Of a DNA stretch of 64,000 nucleotides, positions 41,011 through 49,728 are shown one piece after another (the first letter of the stretch is position 1; each line of letters starts with the position of its first letter). The DNA lies in NCBI GenBank assembly GCA_050633905.1, contig JBOEHJ010000075.1, positions 1-64,000 of the forward strand, given 5' to 3'. The notes beneath the pieces are model-generated. The model made no database searches. It saw only the letters and a program-made list of their open reading frames with translations, and was not told where the DNA came from. The translations under genes were made by a program, and so were the position numbers. The DNA comes from JANQPX01 sp050633905. GTDB lineage: Bacteria; Pseudomonadota; Alphaproteobacteria; Geminicoccales; Geminicoccaceae.

Positions 41011-42851
41011 GAAGCTACTCCCCGGATGGGCACGATTTTTGACCGCTGCAGATGCTTTTCGATGTTCTCGGCGATGAAACGGGCGGTGATTGGCGTGCCG
41101 TCATAATGCAGGAGCGAGATCAGCTTCGCTGGATCGATCTCTTCTTCGCTCACCAACAGCGTCTTCATCTGGGCATCCCGGTTTTGCTCCACCAAAAAGA
41201 CCCGCTCATGCTGAGCAACGAAAGCCTTGATCATTTCGTCGAAGGGAAAGGCGCGGATGCGGAGCGTGTCGATCTTGATGTCGTCGTCGCGGAGCAGATC
41301 GAGGGCTTCATCCATGGCTGGGCTGGTGGAGCCGTAATAGATGACCCCGTAGCGGGTCGAGCCGTCCGCGCGCGTCAAGACGGGCTTCGGGATCAGCGCC
41401 TTTGCGGTCTCAAACTTCTTCTCCAGGCGCTCCATGTTGTCGACGTAGACAGAGCCTTCCTCGCTATACCGCGCATAGCGATCGCGGCTGGTGCCACGGG
41501 TGAAGTACGCGCCCTTGGTCGGGTGGGTGCCTGGATAACTGCGATAGGGAATGCCGTCATCATCGACGTCAAGGTAGCGCCCGAAGGCCTCGGCCTCATC
41601 CAGCATTTCCCTGGTCATAACCTTGCCGCGATCCATCCGTCGATGGTCATCCCAGGTAAGAGGTGGGCAGAGCCATTCGTTCATCCCGATATCGAGATCG
41701 GAAAGCACGAAAATCGGGGTCTGTAGGCGGTCCGCGAGATCGAAGGCGTCGGCCGCGAAATCGAAGCATTCTCTCGGGTCTTCAGGTAACAGAATAATCT
41801 GCTTGGTGTCGCCGTGGGAGGCGTAAGCGGCGATGAGAAGATCGGATTGTTGGGTCCTGGTCGGCATACCGGTTGAAGGACCGCCGCGCTGGATGTCGAA
41901 CAGGACAGCAGGCACCTCGGCGAAATAGGCAAGGCCCAAGAATTCCTGCATCAAGGATACGCCCGGCCCTGATGTCGCGGTAAAGGCTCGGGCCCCGTTC
42001 CAGGCCGCACCGATCACCATGCCGATCGAGGCGAGTTCATCCTCGGCCTGCACCACGGCAAAGCATTTTTTCCCGGTTTCAGGATCGGTTCTGAGCTTGT
42101 TGCAGTGGCCCTCAAATGCTTCGGCAAGGGAGCTTGAGGGGGTGATCGGATACCAGGCCGCGACCGTGGCTCCCCCATAAACCGCGCCCAATGCCGCCGC
42201 ATTGTTGCCGTCGATGAAGATACGATCGCCGACGGCGTCGGCAGGCTCGACCTTGAGGCCGAGCGGGCAGGTAAGATGTTCCAACGCGTAATCGCGGCCG
42301 ACATGCAGCGCTTCGATATTGGGCTTGATCAGCTTGTCCTTGCCCTTGAACTGCTCGCCGATCAGTTTTTCGATGACGTCGATATCAATGTCCAGGAGGG
42401 CAGCTAGCGCCCCCACATAGATGATGTTTTTGAACAATTGGCGAAGGCGGGTTTCCTGGTAGCGTTTGTTGCAGATTTCGGTGAAGGGGATGCCGAGCGC
42501 GGTGACGTCCTCGCGAAACTTGCTGGCGGGCAGCGGCTTGGAATTGTCGAACAGGATGTAGCCACCGGGCTCGATCGAGGCGATGTCCTTGTCCCAGGTC
42601 TGCGGGTTCATCGCGACCATCAGGTCGACGCCGTCGCGGCGGGCGAGATAGCCGTCCTTGGAAACCCGGACTTCGTACCAGGTGGGCAGGCCCTGGATGT
42701 TGGACGGAAAGATGTTGCGACAACTGATCGGCACGCCCATGCGCAGGATAGATTTTGCGAACAGCCGATTGGCGCTGGCCGAACCCGAGCCGTTCACATT
42801 GGCGAATTTAACGACGAAGTCGTTGACGCTCTCAAGGGATGTCATGGTCAT
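41007..42851 (-). CDS. korA: 2-oxoacid:ferredoxin oxidoreductase, gamma-alpha fused subunit
   Basis: The 614-residue protein joins a gamma domain (about 1-190, FANVNGSGSASANRLFAKS) to an alpha domain (about 205-600). The alpha domain has GNNAAALGAVYGGATVAAWYPITPSSSLAEA and the substrate/CoA-region signatures TSGPGVSLMQEFLGLA and QRGGPSTGMPTRTQQSD, all typical. The fused form is common in Alphaproteobacteria and related aerobes. It lies between the reductase-like subunit and korB, with ATGA overlaps on both sides, so the three are made in balanced amounts. Confidence 0.93.
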   Translation of the reverse strand: MTMTSLESVNDFVVKFANVNGSGSASANRLFAKSILRMGVPISCRNIFPSNIQGLPTWYEVRVSKDGYLARRDGVDLMVAMNPQTWDKDIASIEPGGYILFDNSKPLPASKFREDVTALGIPFTEICNKRYQETRLRQLFKNIIYVGALAALLDIDIDVIEKLIGEQFKGKDKLIKPNIEALHVGRDYALEHLTCPLGLKVEPADAVGDRIFIDGNNAAALGAVYGGATVAAWYPITPSSSLAEAFEGHCNKLRTDPETGKKCFAVVQAEDELASIGMVIGAAWNGARAFTATSGPGVSLMQEFLGLAYFAEVPAVLFDIQRGGPSTGMPTRTQQSDLLIAAYASHGDTKQIILLPEDPRECFDFAADAFDLADRLQTPIFVLSDLDIGMNEWLCPPLTWDDHRRMDRGKVMTREMLDEAEAFGRYLDVDDDGIPYRSYPGTHPTKGAYFTRGTSRDRYARYSEEGSVYVDNMERLEKKFETAKALIPKPVLTRADGSTRYGVIYYGSTSPAMDEALDLLRDDDIKIDTLRIRAFPFDEMIKAFVAQHERVFLVEQNRDAQMKTLLVSEEEIDPAKLISLLHYDGTPITARFIAENIEKHLQRSKIVPIRGVAS

Positions 42852-44641
42852 GCCGCCTGCTTCCTACATGCGGTTCCTGCCTGGGCCATGTCGAGGAGGA
42901 ATTTTTGCATGTCCCAGGCCCCGGTTGGACAACGTTCGGCGCAAAGGCCGCAATGGAGGCAGACATCCTCGTCCTTCGCCATCACGCGGCCGGTGTTCAG
43001 CGGACCGGAAACGTAGAGATCCTGCTCTTCGTTCAGAGCCGGCACACGGAGACGTTGCCGAAGATCGACCTCATCGCCGTTTTCGGTGAAGGAAATACAA
43101 TCCGTCGGGCAGATATCGACGCAGGCATCGCATTCGATGCAGAGCGTATCGGTGAAGACCGTCTGGATATCGCAATTCAGACAGCGTTCGGCTTCGAGAT
43201 AGCCAAGGCGCTTGTCGAAGCCCAGCTCAACCTCGACCCGGATGTCCTTCATCGCTACGACCTGATCACGCATCGGCACCTTGAAGCGCTGATCGAGGGC
43301 GACGTCGTTGTCGTAGCTCCACTCGTGGATGCCCATTTTCTGGCTCACCAAATTGACCAGCGGCGGGGGGCGCTCACCAATGTCTCTCCCCTGGCAGAAC
43401 AGATCGATCGAGATCGCGGCCTGGTGACCATGGGCGACCGCCCAGATGATATTCTTGGGACCAAAAGCACTGTCGCCGCCGAAAAATACGTTCGGTAGCG
43501 ATGATTGCATCGTCACCTGATCGACCGCCGGCATGCCCCAATTGTTGAACTCAAGGCCGAGATCGCGCTCAATCCAGGGGAAAGCGTTTTCCTGGCCGAT
43601 GGCGACCAAGATGTCGTCGCATTCGAGATGGACATCGTCCTCGCCGGTCGGCACCAGACGGCGGCGGCCATCATCGTTATATTCGGCTTTGACCTTCTCA
43701 AAGATCATGCCGGTGAGGCGGCCGCTATCGTGCAAAACTTCCTTAGGCACCAAAAAATTTAAAATGGGGATGCCCTCATGCTGGGCGTCTTCCTTTTCCC
43801 AAGGGCTTGCCTTCATTTCATCGAAGCCGCTGCGCACCACGACGGTGACCGTTTCGCCACCGAGGCGCATGGCTGACCGACAGCAATCCATCGCGGTGTT
43901 GCCGCCGCCGAGCACGATCACCCGCTTGCCGATTTTTTCGATATGGCCGAAGGAAACGCTTGAGAGCCAGTCGATGCCAATATGGATGTTGGCAGCAGCT
44001 TCCTTGCGACCGGGCACATCGAGATCGCGCCCACGGGGCGCCCCGGTGCCAACGAAGATCGCATCAAACTTCTCGGCGAGAAGCGCCTTCAAACTATCAA
44101 CGCGCTCGCCGAAGCGCGCTTCGACACCCATATCGGTGATGTAGCCGGTCTCCTCGTCGATCACCTCATCCGGCAGACGAAATTTCGGGATCTGCGTTCT
44201 GATCATACCGCCGGCCTTTCGGCCTTCATCGATGATCACGCATTCATAACCTTCGGGCATTAGATCCCTGGCCACGGTGAGCGAGGCTGGCCCAGCGCCG
44301 ATCAAGGCGATGCGCTTGCCGTTTTTTTCCCGAGGGATGGTTGGCAGACGGTTGGTGATGTCGGCTTTGTTATCGGCGGCCACGCGCTTCAAACGGCAGA
44401 TCGCCACCGGTTCCTTTTCGACCCGCCCGCGTCTGCAGGCAGGCTCGCATGGCCGATCGCAGGTGCGTCCCAGGATGCCGGGCAGCACATTGGACTTCCA
44501 ATTGATCATATAGGCATCGCTGTACCGCTCTGCCGCGATCAAGCGGATATATTCCGGCACCGGCGTATGGGCAGGACAAGCCCATTGGCAGTCAACGACC
44601 TTATGAAAGTAATCGGGATCATTGACATCAGTGGGTTTCAA
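42848..44641 (-). CDS. FAD/NAD(P)-binding Fe-S oxidoreductase subunit of the Kor complex
   Basis: The 597-residue protein resembles the small subunit of glutamate synthase joined to a ferredoxin tail. The N-terminus has cysteines for Fe-S clusters (DCQWACPAHTPVPEYI, GRTCDRPCEPACRRG). The centre has two dinucleotide motifs, IALIGAGPASLTVARDL for FAD and VIVLGGGNTAMDCCRSA for NAD(P). The tail has ECDACVDICPTDC and HCGLCAERCPTGAWDM, two [4Fe-4S] sites. It would pass electrons between the Kor ferredoxin site and NAD(P). A third KorC-type subunit is known in the 2-oxoglutarate:NADP oxidoreductase of aromatic-degrading Azoarcus. Here it is the first gene of the operon. Confidence 0.88.
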   Translation of the reverse strand: MKPTDVNDPDYFHKVVDCQWACPAHTPVPEYIRLIAAERYSDAYMINWKSNVLPGILGRTCDRPCEPACRRGRVEKEPVAICRLKRVAADNKADITNRLPTIPREKNGKRIALIGAGPASLTVARDLMPEGYECVIIDEGRKAGGMIRTQIPKFRLPDEVIDEETGYITDMGVEARFGERVDSLKALLAEKFDAIFVGTGAPRGRDLDVPGRKEAAANIHIGIDWLSSVSFGHIEKIGKRVIVLGGGNTAMDCCRSAMRLGGETVTVVVRSGFDEMKASPWEKEDAQHEGIPILNFLVPKEVLHDSGRLTGMIFEKVKAEYNDDGRRRLVPTGEDDVHLECDDILVAIGQENAFPWIERDLGLEFNNWGMPAVDQVTMQSSLPNVFFGGDSAFGPKNIIWAVAHGHQAAISIDLFCQGRDIGERPPPLVNLVSQKMGIHEWSYDNDVALDQRFKVPMRDQVVAMKDIRVEVELGFDKRLGYLEAERCLNCDIQTVFTDTLCIECDACVDICPTDCISFTENGDEVDLRQRLRVPALNEEQDLYVSGPLNTGRVMAKDEDVCLHCGLCAERCPTGAWDMQKFLLDMAQAGTACRKQAA

Positions 44642-45063
44642 CGGAAGATCTCCTCGGTGCAGCCATGGCTTGAACGATGGATCAGCGCAAGTCCCATACT
44701 GCTCCCTTGAGTGCAGCGTCCCCCAAATCCAGGATAGGGCAGGAACGATCGCATCGTCACATCAAGTGTTCGCGATAAGTACAATAGTGTCACGTGACAA
44801 TCAGCCGCTCTACGTAGCCGATCTTTCGCCTCGGCGGAAGTCGTTTGCCGCGACTTATGCGTGAAAAGGCTCACTCTTCGGCCAGTATCGACTTTGAGGT
44901 TTCAGGTTGAAAAAATAAATTCGCCGGAGGGTTGTGTCATCTGGATGACTGCGTGGCCCGCGCTAGGCCTATTCTGCAGCCCGGCAGGTCCCATGAACTT
45001 CCTTGACGCATCCTCGCCGATCGATAAGGATTTTTGTTACGATCTACTGTTAGGGAGACGGGG
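44642..45063. promoter_or_regulatory. Divergent promoter region with a perfect palindrome
   Basis: The 422 bases separate the Kor operon (minus) from the dioxygenase gene (plus). TGTCACGTGACA at 44788-44799 is a perfect 12-base palindrome and a likely operator. No gene in this interval can be supported. Confidence 0.5.
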
Positions 45064-45960
45064 ATGATCAGCGAACAGGACGTCGCGTTTTATAACAAGA
45101 ACGGCTATCTCGTCGTCAGGAACGTCCTCAGCGACGCTGAGGTCAAAGAACTCCGCCGGGTAACGGAAAGCTTCGTTGAGCAGGCACGTCAGGTGTCGGC
45201 CCACAACGACATCTACGATCTTGAGGACAGCCATAGCGCCGATGATCCGAGAGTTCGCCGAATCAAGACGCCCCATGCCCATCACAAGAGCTACGCCAAG
45301 TTGGTGGCGCAGCCCAATATTTTGAAGATCCTGCAGGCGTTGTGGGGCCCCTCGATCCGCTTTGATGTTTCCAAGCTGAACCTCAAGGCTGCGGGCTACG
45401 GCGCACCGGTTGAGTGGCATCAGGACTGGGCGTTTTATCCCCATACCAATGATGACCTCTGCGCTGTTGGCATCATGATCGACGACGTTGATGAGACCAA
45501 TGGCCCGTTGATGGTGATCCCGGGTTCCCACAAAGGTCCGATCCTCGACCATCATGCTGATGGCGGCTATTTTTGTGGTGCCATCGACCCACGCCGTGGG
45601 GAGGTTGACTTTGAGAAAGCGATCAAATTAACCGGCCCGGCTGGCTCGGTCACTATTCATCATGCGCGGACCATCCATGGTTCAGCGACGAATACTTCCG
45701 GTCGGCCACGCCGGCTATTGCTCCATCAATATCGCGCCGCTGATGCTTGGCCGTTGATGGCGGCTAATCAGCCTTGGGAAGCTTATCGAAACAGCCTGAT
45801 TTCAGGCGAGGATACGATTGATCCGCGCATGACGGCCGTGCCGGTTCGGCTACCGCTACCGCCCGCGCCGAATCAGGGATCGATCTATGAGAACCAAAAA
45901 GGGTCGACGAGTCGTTACTTCCAGACGGCCGACGATCTTGACGCCGTGGGCGATGACTGA
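45064..45960 (+). CDS. Phytanoyl-CoA dioxygenase (PhyH) family protein
   Basis: The 298-residue enzyme belongs to the Fe(II)/2-oxoglutarate dioxygenases. VEWHQDW gives the first two iron ligands (His119, Asp121), IHHARTIHGS the distal His (His205), and SGRPRRLLL the Arg for 2-oxoglutarate. It would hydroxylate an unknown small molecule using O2. The start at 45064 follows AGGGAGACGGGG. The gene is divergent from the Kor operon, whose substrate 2-oxoglutarate it also consumes; a link between them is only suggestive. Confidence 0.9.
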   Translation: MISEQDVAFYNKNGYLVVRNVLSDAEVKELRRVTESFVEQARQVSAHNDIYDLEDSHSADDPRVRRIKTPHAHHKSYAKLVAQPNILKILQALWGPSIRFDVSKLNLKAAGYGAPVEWHQDWAFYPHTNDDLCAVGIMIDDVDETNGPLMVIPGSHKGPILDHHADGGYFCGAIDPRRGEVDFEKAIKLTGPAGSVTIHHARTIHGSATNTSGRPRRLLLHQYRAADAWPLMAANQPWEAYRNSLISGEDTIDPRMTAVPVRLPLPPAPNQGSIYENQKGSTSRYFQTADDLDAVGDD

Positions 45961-45970
45961 CGTGATGGTT

Positions 45971-46744
45971 TTAAAAGCGATCCAGCTCGCTTAGAAAGGC
46001 GATCAGATCACGGCGATCCTGTGGGTCGCGGATGCCGCTGAACGGCATGCTGGTGCCGCGGACGACCCGGCTCGGGCGACGGATGAATTCGTCCAATGTC
46101 GCTTCGTTCCAAATAACACCGCTAGCAGCGTAGTCCCTCATCGCGACCGAGTAGCCAAAGCCAGACGCTCGTGCTGGGCGGCTGCCGAAGACGCCTGCCA
46201 AGCTCGGCCCCTGGGCGTTGATGCCGGGCGCCGTGGTATGGCAGGAGCCACATTTGTAGAAGACCTTCTCGCCCCTCTCAGGATCGCCGGCCACCCGTGT
46301 TTCCAGACGAGCGACGGCTTCCTGATCTAGGACGGCTTGATCGCGCGCGACCGGTTGAGCCGGTGCGGCTGCAACCTGTTCTTTTTCTTCCGTCGAACGA
46401 CTGCTTCTTGGCGGCGTGACTGTGGTTGCCAGCGGCGCTGACGCTGCGCCTTGATTGCTACTCCCTCCCTCAGAATCCAGGAGAGGGCCATAGACCCATC
46501 CTTCCCTGTTACGGTTGGGAAATTCGAGCAAGTACCAATCCGCTTGCCTTGCCACCTCAACCATCGCTTCACCAGGGTTAATCGTCATCAAGATGGGATT
46601 GTTCAGGCTTGGCCCTATCCTGACATTGACATTACTTCGGCTGATCGAGTGTTGGTCGCCCGCCGCAGCTTTAGCATCACCCGCAGTCCCTGCTGAAAGG
46701 CCCAAGAGAAGGGTTAACAGCATGTTCCAAGGGGCTGACTTCAT
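45971..46744 (-). CDS. Exported SH3-domain / cytochrome c fusion protein
   Basis: The 257-residue protein has a signal peptide (MKSAPWNMLLTLLLGLSAGT). A bacterial SH3-like domain follows (about residues 32-90, SRSNVNVRIGPSLNNP and REGWVYGPLL), then a flexible Ala/Thr/Ser-rich linker (about 93-145) and a class-I cytochrome c domain with CGSCH (Cys165, Cys168, His169) and a Met ligand in GTSMPFSG. The SH3b part may bind cell wall or a partner while the heme domain carries electrons in the periplasm. The start at 46744 gives GAGGAC eight bases upstream and a good leader. The combination is uncommon. Confidence 0.85.
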   Translation of the reverse strand: MKSAPWNMLLTLLLGLSAGTAGDAKAAAGDQHSISRSNVNVRIGPSLNNPILMTINPGEAMVEVARQADWYLLEFPNRNREGWVYGPLLDSEGGSSNQGAASAPLATTVTPPRSSRSTEEKEQVAAAPAQPVARDQAVLDQEAVARLETRVAGDPERGEKVFYKCGSCHTTAPGINAQGPSLAGVFGSRPARASGFGYSVAMRDYAASGVIWNEATLDEFIRRPSRVVRGTSMPFSGIRDPQDRRDLIAFLSELDRF

Positions 46745-47184
46745 TGACATGTCCTCGATTGATTGCGAACGGCATCGCCGCCAGGGTACATGACGCGATC
46801 CTGCAGGGCTCATCGGGCTGCTTCGGCGAGGGAGCAACCTTCGCTGTCGAGACCGCTCAGCCAGCCATGGTCAAGCTGGCGTCCTGGAGCCAATGGCGGA
46901 TCGGTCAATGGAGATCGCGCACCTGGCGACAAAAGCCTTGTTTCTTCTCCATCTAATCAGATTGTTAGCATGATCTTTCCGCGATTTAACATCCCTCGAT
47001 GGGAGGATTTCGCATCAAAAAAGGCAGCCGTGTCCGCTACGCCACCCTGATCTGGGCAAGAGATGACCAGGAGTCGTCCCTCGGGGAGTATACCCTAAGG
47101 AGCCATGTATTAAGATCGGCGGCAATCAGCGCATGGTCGACAAAGGGGGCAAGGGTGCCTAGATAGAGGGTTCTCCCCATCGAG
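46745..47184. other. Intergenic region, no gene recognised
   Basis: The 440 bases lie between the SH3/cytochrome gene start and the release-factor gene. Two overlapping plus-strand frames of 70-95 codons have no domain or ribosome site. No regulatory motif was identified with confidence. Confidence 0.5.
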
Positions 47185-47191
47185 ATGACGG

Positions 47192-48778
47192 ATTGAGCCA
47201 ATTTCTAGCGATCATGCGAGCCGACGGACTTTCGCGATTATTTCGCATCCCGATGCCGGCAAGACCACCTTAACCGAACGATTGCTGCTTGAAGGCGGCG
47301 CCATTCACCTTGCTGGCGACGTCAAGGCGAGGGGTGAGCGCAGGCGCGCGCGCTCGGACTGGATGAAGATCGAGCAGGACCGGGGGATTTCTGTCACAAG
47401 TTCGGTGATGACGTTCCACCACCGGGACCTGGTATTCAACCTTCTCGACACGCCAGGCCATGAGGACTTTTCCGAAGACACCTATCGGACGCTGACTGCG
47501 GTGGATAGCGCTATCATGGTGATCGATGCTGCCAAGGGTATCGAGAGCCAGACCTTGAAGCTGTTCGAGGTTTGCCGTCTGCGTGACATCCCGATCATCA
47601 CCTTCGTCAACAAGGTGGATCGCGAAGGGCGCGACCCATTCGAGCTGTTGGATGAGGTTCAGGAAAAACTGGCGCTTGATATAGCGCCCATGGTCTGGCC
47701 GATCGGCTTGGGCACCGCCTTTGCGGGCTGCTACGATCTTCGCTCCGATGACTTTCTCACCAGCAGTGAAGGCTATGGCGAGCGTTTCGATCTGGTGATG
47801 CCATGCGATGGCCCAGATGATGCGAAACTCACCGAACGGGTACCGGCAAGCGTGCTCGCGCCAGCCCGGGAGAATTTGGAACTTGCGGCTGGCGCTTATC
47901 CAGCCTTCGATCGCAACGCCTATCTCGAAGGCCATATGACGCCTGTGGTCTTCGGCAGTGCCCTCAAAGACTACAGCGTGAAAGCACTGCTCGATATCAT
48001 TGCCGAACATGCGCCGTCGCCGCGCCCCAGCCCTGCCGAAGGGCGCGCCGTGCAGCCTGATGAAAAGGACGTGACTGGGTTCGTCTTCAAGGTCCAGGCC
48101 AATATGGATAAGAACCATCGGGATCGGGTGGCGTTTCTACGGCTGTCCTCGGGAAGTTTTCATCGGGGGATGAAGCTCCGCCAGGTCAGGACCGACAAGG
48201 ATGTGATGGTCCACAGCCCTATTCTGTTCCTCGCCAAGGATCGCGAGATCGTCGAGGATGCGATGGCGGGCGACGTGATCGGTATTCCCAATCATGGCAC
48301 GATCAGGGTTGGCGATACCTTCTCCGAGGGCGAAGATCTGCGTTTTACCGGTTTGCCAGTCTTCGCACCCGAGATCCTAAGAAGGGTCCGGCTTGGTGAC
48401 ACCAGGCGAATCAAGCAGCTTCGAAGTGCTCTTGATGATCTCGCTGATGAAGGCCTAATCCAGGTGTTCAAGCCCGCCGTGGGTGGCAATTGGATTGTCG
48501 GCGTGGTTGGAGTCCTGCAGCTTGATGTTCTGGTTTCCCGGGCTGCCCAGGAATACAAGGTTGATATCGGTTTCGATGGGGTCGCCTATACCACAGCGCG
48601 GTGGTTGAGTTCCGAGGATCAACCTGCTTTGGACAAGTTCATCGAGCAGAACAAAAACCACATCGTGCTCGATCGCAACGATCTGCCGGTGTTCCTCAGC
48701 GATAGCGAATGGGCGCTCAACTACAAGATCAAGAGCAATGAGGCCATCCAGTTCCAGCGGACGATGGAAATACAGTGA
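47192..48778 (+). CDS. prfC: Peptide chain release factor 3, with irregular 5' end
   Basis: RF3 is a GTPase that removes RF1/RF2 from the ribosome after termination. The frame shows ISHPDAGKTTLTERLL (P-loop), SDWMKIEQDRGISVTSSVM (switch I), DTPGHEDFSEDTYRTLTAVD (switch II), and FVNKVDREG (NKxD). It ends at 48778; counting from 47192 gives 528 codons, the usual RF3 length. No ATG, GTG or TTG exists in frame before the P-loop. The in-frame stop is at 47186-47188, and the only upstream ATG (47185) is in another frame that meets TGA at codon 4; a +1 shift there would give MTD-EPISS and join the RF3 frame. So initiation at ATT 47192, a +1 frameshift, or a sequence error must be assumed. The start is uncertain. 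Confidence 0.88.
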   Translation: MEPISSDHASRRTFAIISHPDAGKTTLTERLLLEGGAIHLAGDVKARGERRRARSDWMKIEQDRGISVTSSVMTFHHRDLVFNLLDTPGHEDFSEDTYRTLTAVDSAIMVIDAAKGIESQTLKLFEVCRLRDIPIITFVNKVDREGRDPFELLDEVQEKLALDIAPMVWPIGLGTAFAGCYDLRSDDFLTSSEGYGERFDLVMPCDGPDDAKLTERVPASVLAPARENLELAAGAYPAFDRNAYLEGHMTPVVFGSALKDYSVKALLDIIAEHAPSPRPSPAEGRAVQPDEKDVTGFVFKVQANMDKNHRDRVAFLRLSSGSFHRGMKLRQVRTDKDVMVHSPILFLAKDREIVEDAMAGDVIGIPNHGTIRVGDTFSEGEDLRFTGLPVFAPEILRRVRLGDTRRIKQLRSALDDLADEGLIQVFKPAVGGNWIVGVVGVLQLDVLVSRAAQEYKVDIGFDGVAYTTARWLSSEDQPALDKFIEQNKNHIVLDRNDLPVFLSDSEWALNYKIKSNEAIQFQRTMEIQ

Positions 48779-49111
48779 TTATTCGGATGATATCGGCCCA
48801 ACCGCGATAGGCCCAAAAACCTGATCATCGACGATGCGGGGCGACCATCTGGTCTCGACCTCGCCCAGTTTTGAAGATCCGTCATCGCTGCAAAGGCGAC
48901 TTTTGCCTGGGATCATCACCATGTCGCCGGGAGTTATGCTGGAGATTGGTGGAATCTGTTGCAGATTGTTCATGTGGTGTTCAAGAAGCTTGGTTAATGT
49001 GCTTCTATACTATTCTTCGAGCTAACATCGAGGGTGATCAAGATCGAAATGCAGCGACGGCGGCTCTTCGGAATGCCTCGATAAGACGGTGACAATAAGG
49101 GACGAGATCTT
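48779..49111. other. Intergenic region, no gene recognised
   Basis: The 333 bases between prfC and the cytochrome gene hold only short frames. A 64-codon minus-strand frame (48779-48973) has no ribosome site or recognisable domain and is not called as a gene. The promoter for the cytochrome gene should lie near the right end. Confidence 0.45.
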
Positions 49112-49504
49112 ATGACCATGATCAAGAAAGCCATGGGTTTGCTAAGTTTTACGGCGGCATTGGCAGTGGCGGTGCCCATGGCAATGGCCGAAGGCGATCC
49201 GGCTGCGGGTGAGAAGGTTTTCAAGAAATGCAAAGCCTGCCATGTGATCGATTCCGACAAGAATCGGCTTGGACCGACGCTTAGTGGGCTCTTTGGGCGG
49301 ACCTCGGGCGCGGTCGAGGGCTTTCAGAAGAAATATTCGCCAGCGATGAAGGAAGCTGGCATCGTCTGGGACGAGGCTACGCTTGACGCCTATCTTGCTG
49401 ACCCTAAGGGGTATATTCCGAAGAACAAGATGGCCTTCCCTGGTCTGAAGAAGGAAGACGATCGCGCCAATATCATTGCTTATATGAAGCAAGCAGGCGG
49501 CTGA
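49112..49504 (+). CDS. Class I cytochrome c (c2-type)
   Basis: The 130-residue protein has a signal peptide ending AMA-EGDPAAG, a heme motif CKACH (Cys40, Cys43, His44), NRLGPTLSGLFGRTSG and a Met ligand in NKMAFPG. This is the cytochrome c2/c550 pattern of Alphaproteobacteria. It carries electrons in the periplasm between the bc1 complex and oxidases or dehydrogenases. A strong terminator follows about 25 bases after its stop, so it is probably a single-gene transcript. Confidence 0.93.
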   Translation: MTMIKKAMGLLSFTAALAVAVPMAMAEGDPAAGEKVFKKCKACHVIDSDKNRLGPTLSGLFGRTSGAVEGFQKKYSPAMKEAGIVWDEATLDAYLADPKGYIPKNKMAFPGLKKEDDRANIIAYMKQAGG

Positions 49505-49530
49505 TCATACTTCGTGACTTAACGTAAAAA

Positions 49531-49563
49531 GGGCCGGTCGGCGTAACGACCGGCCCTTTTTTT
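49531..49563 (+). terminator. Rho-independent terminator after cytochrome c
   Basis: GGGCCGGTCG and CGACCGGCCC form a perfect 10-base-pair stem with a 6-base loop (GCGTAA), preceded by five As and followed by seven Ts. It is the clearest terminator in the window. Confidence 0.92.
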
Positions 49564-49728
49564 ATGCCGCTCCGGCGTGCTTGCCGGTTAGAGAATTCTT
49601 CGACTAGTTGCGTTGACCACCGGGCCACTCCCCAGTCCAACTACCCGATATGATGTCATCCTGCGGGTGGTTAGCCAAAGGAGCGAGCCGGAACGATCGT
49701 CTTCATACCGTCCCGGTGCACTCGCCGG

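Noticed and set aside
48779..48973. 64-codon minus-strand open frame beginning MNNLQQIPPISS
   Set aside because: No ribosome site, no recognisable domain, and it fills the spacer upstream of the cytochrome gene; not enough evidence for a gene.
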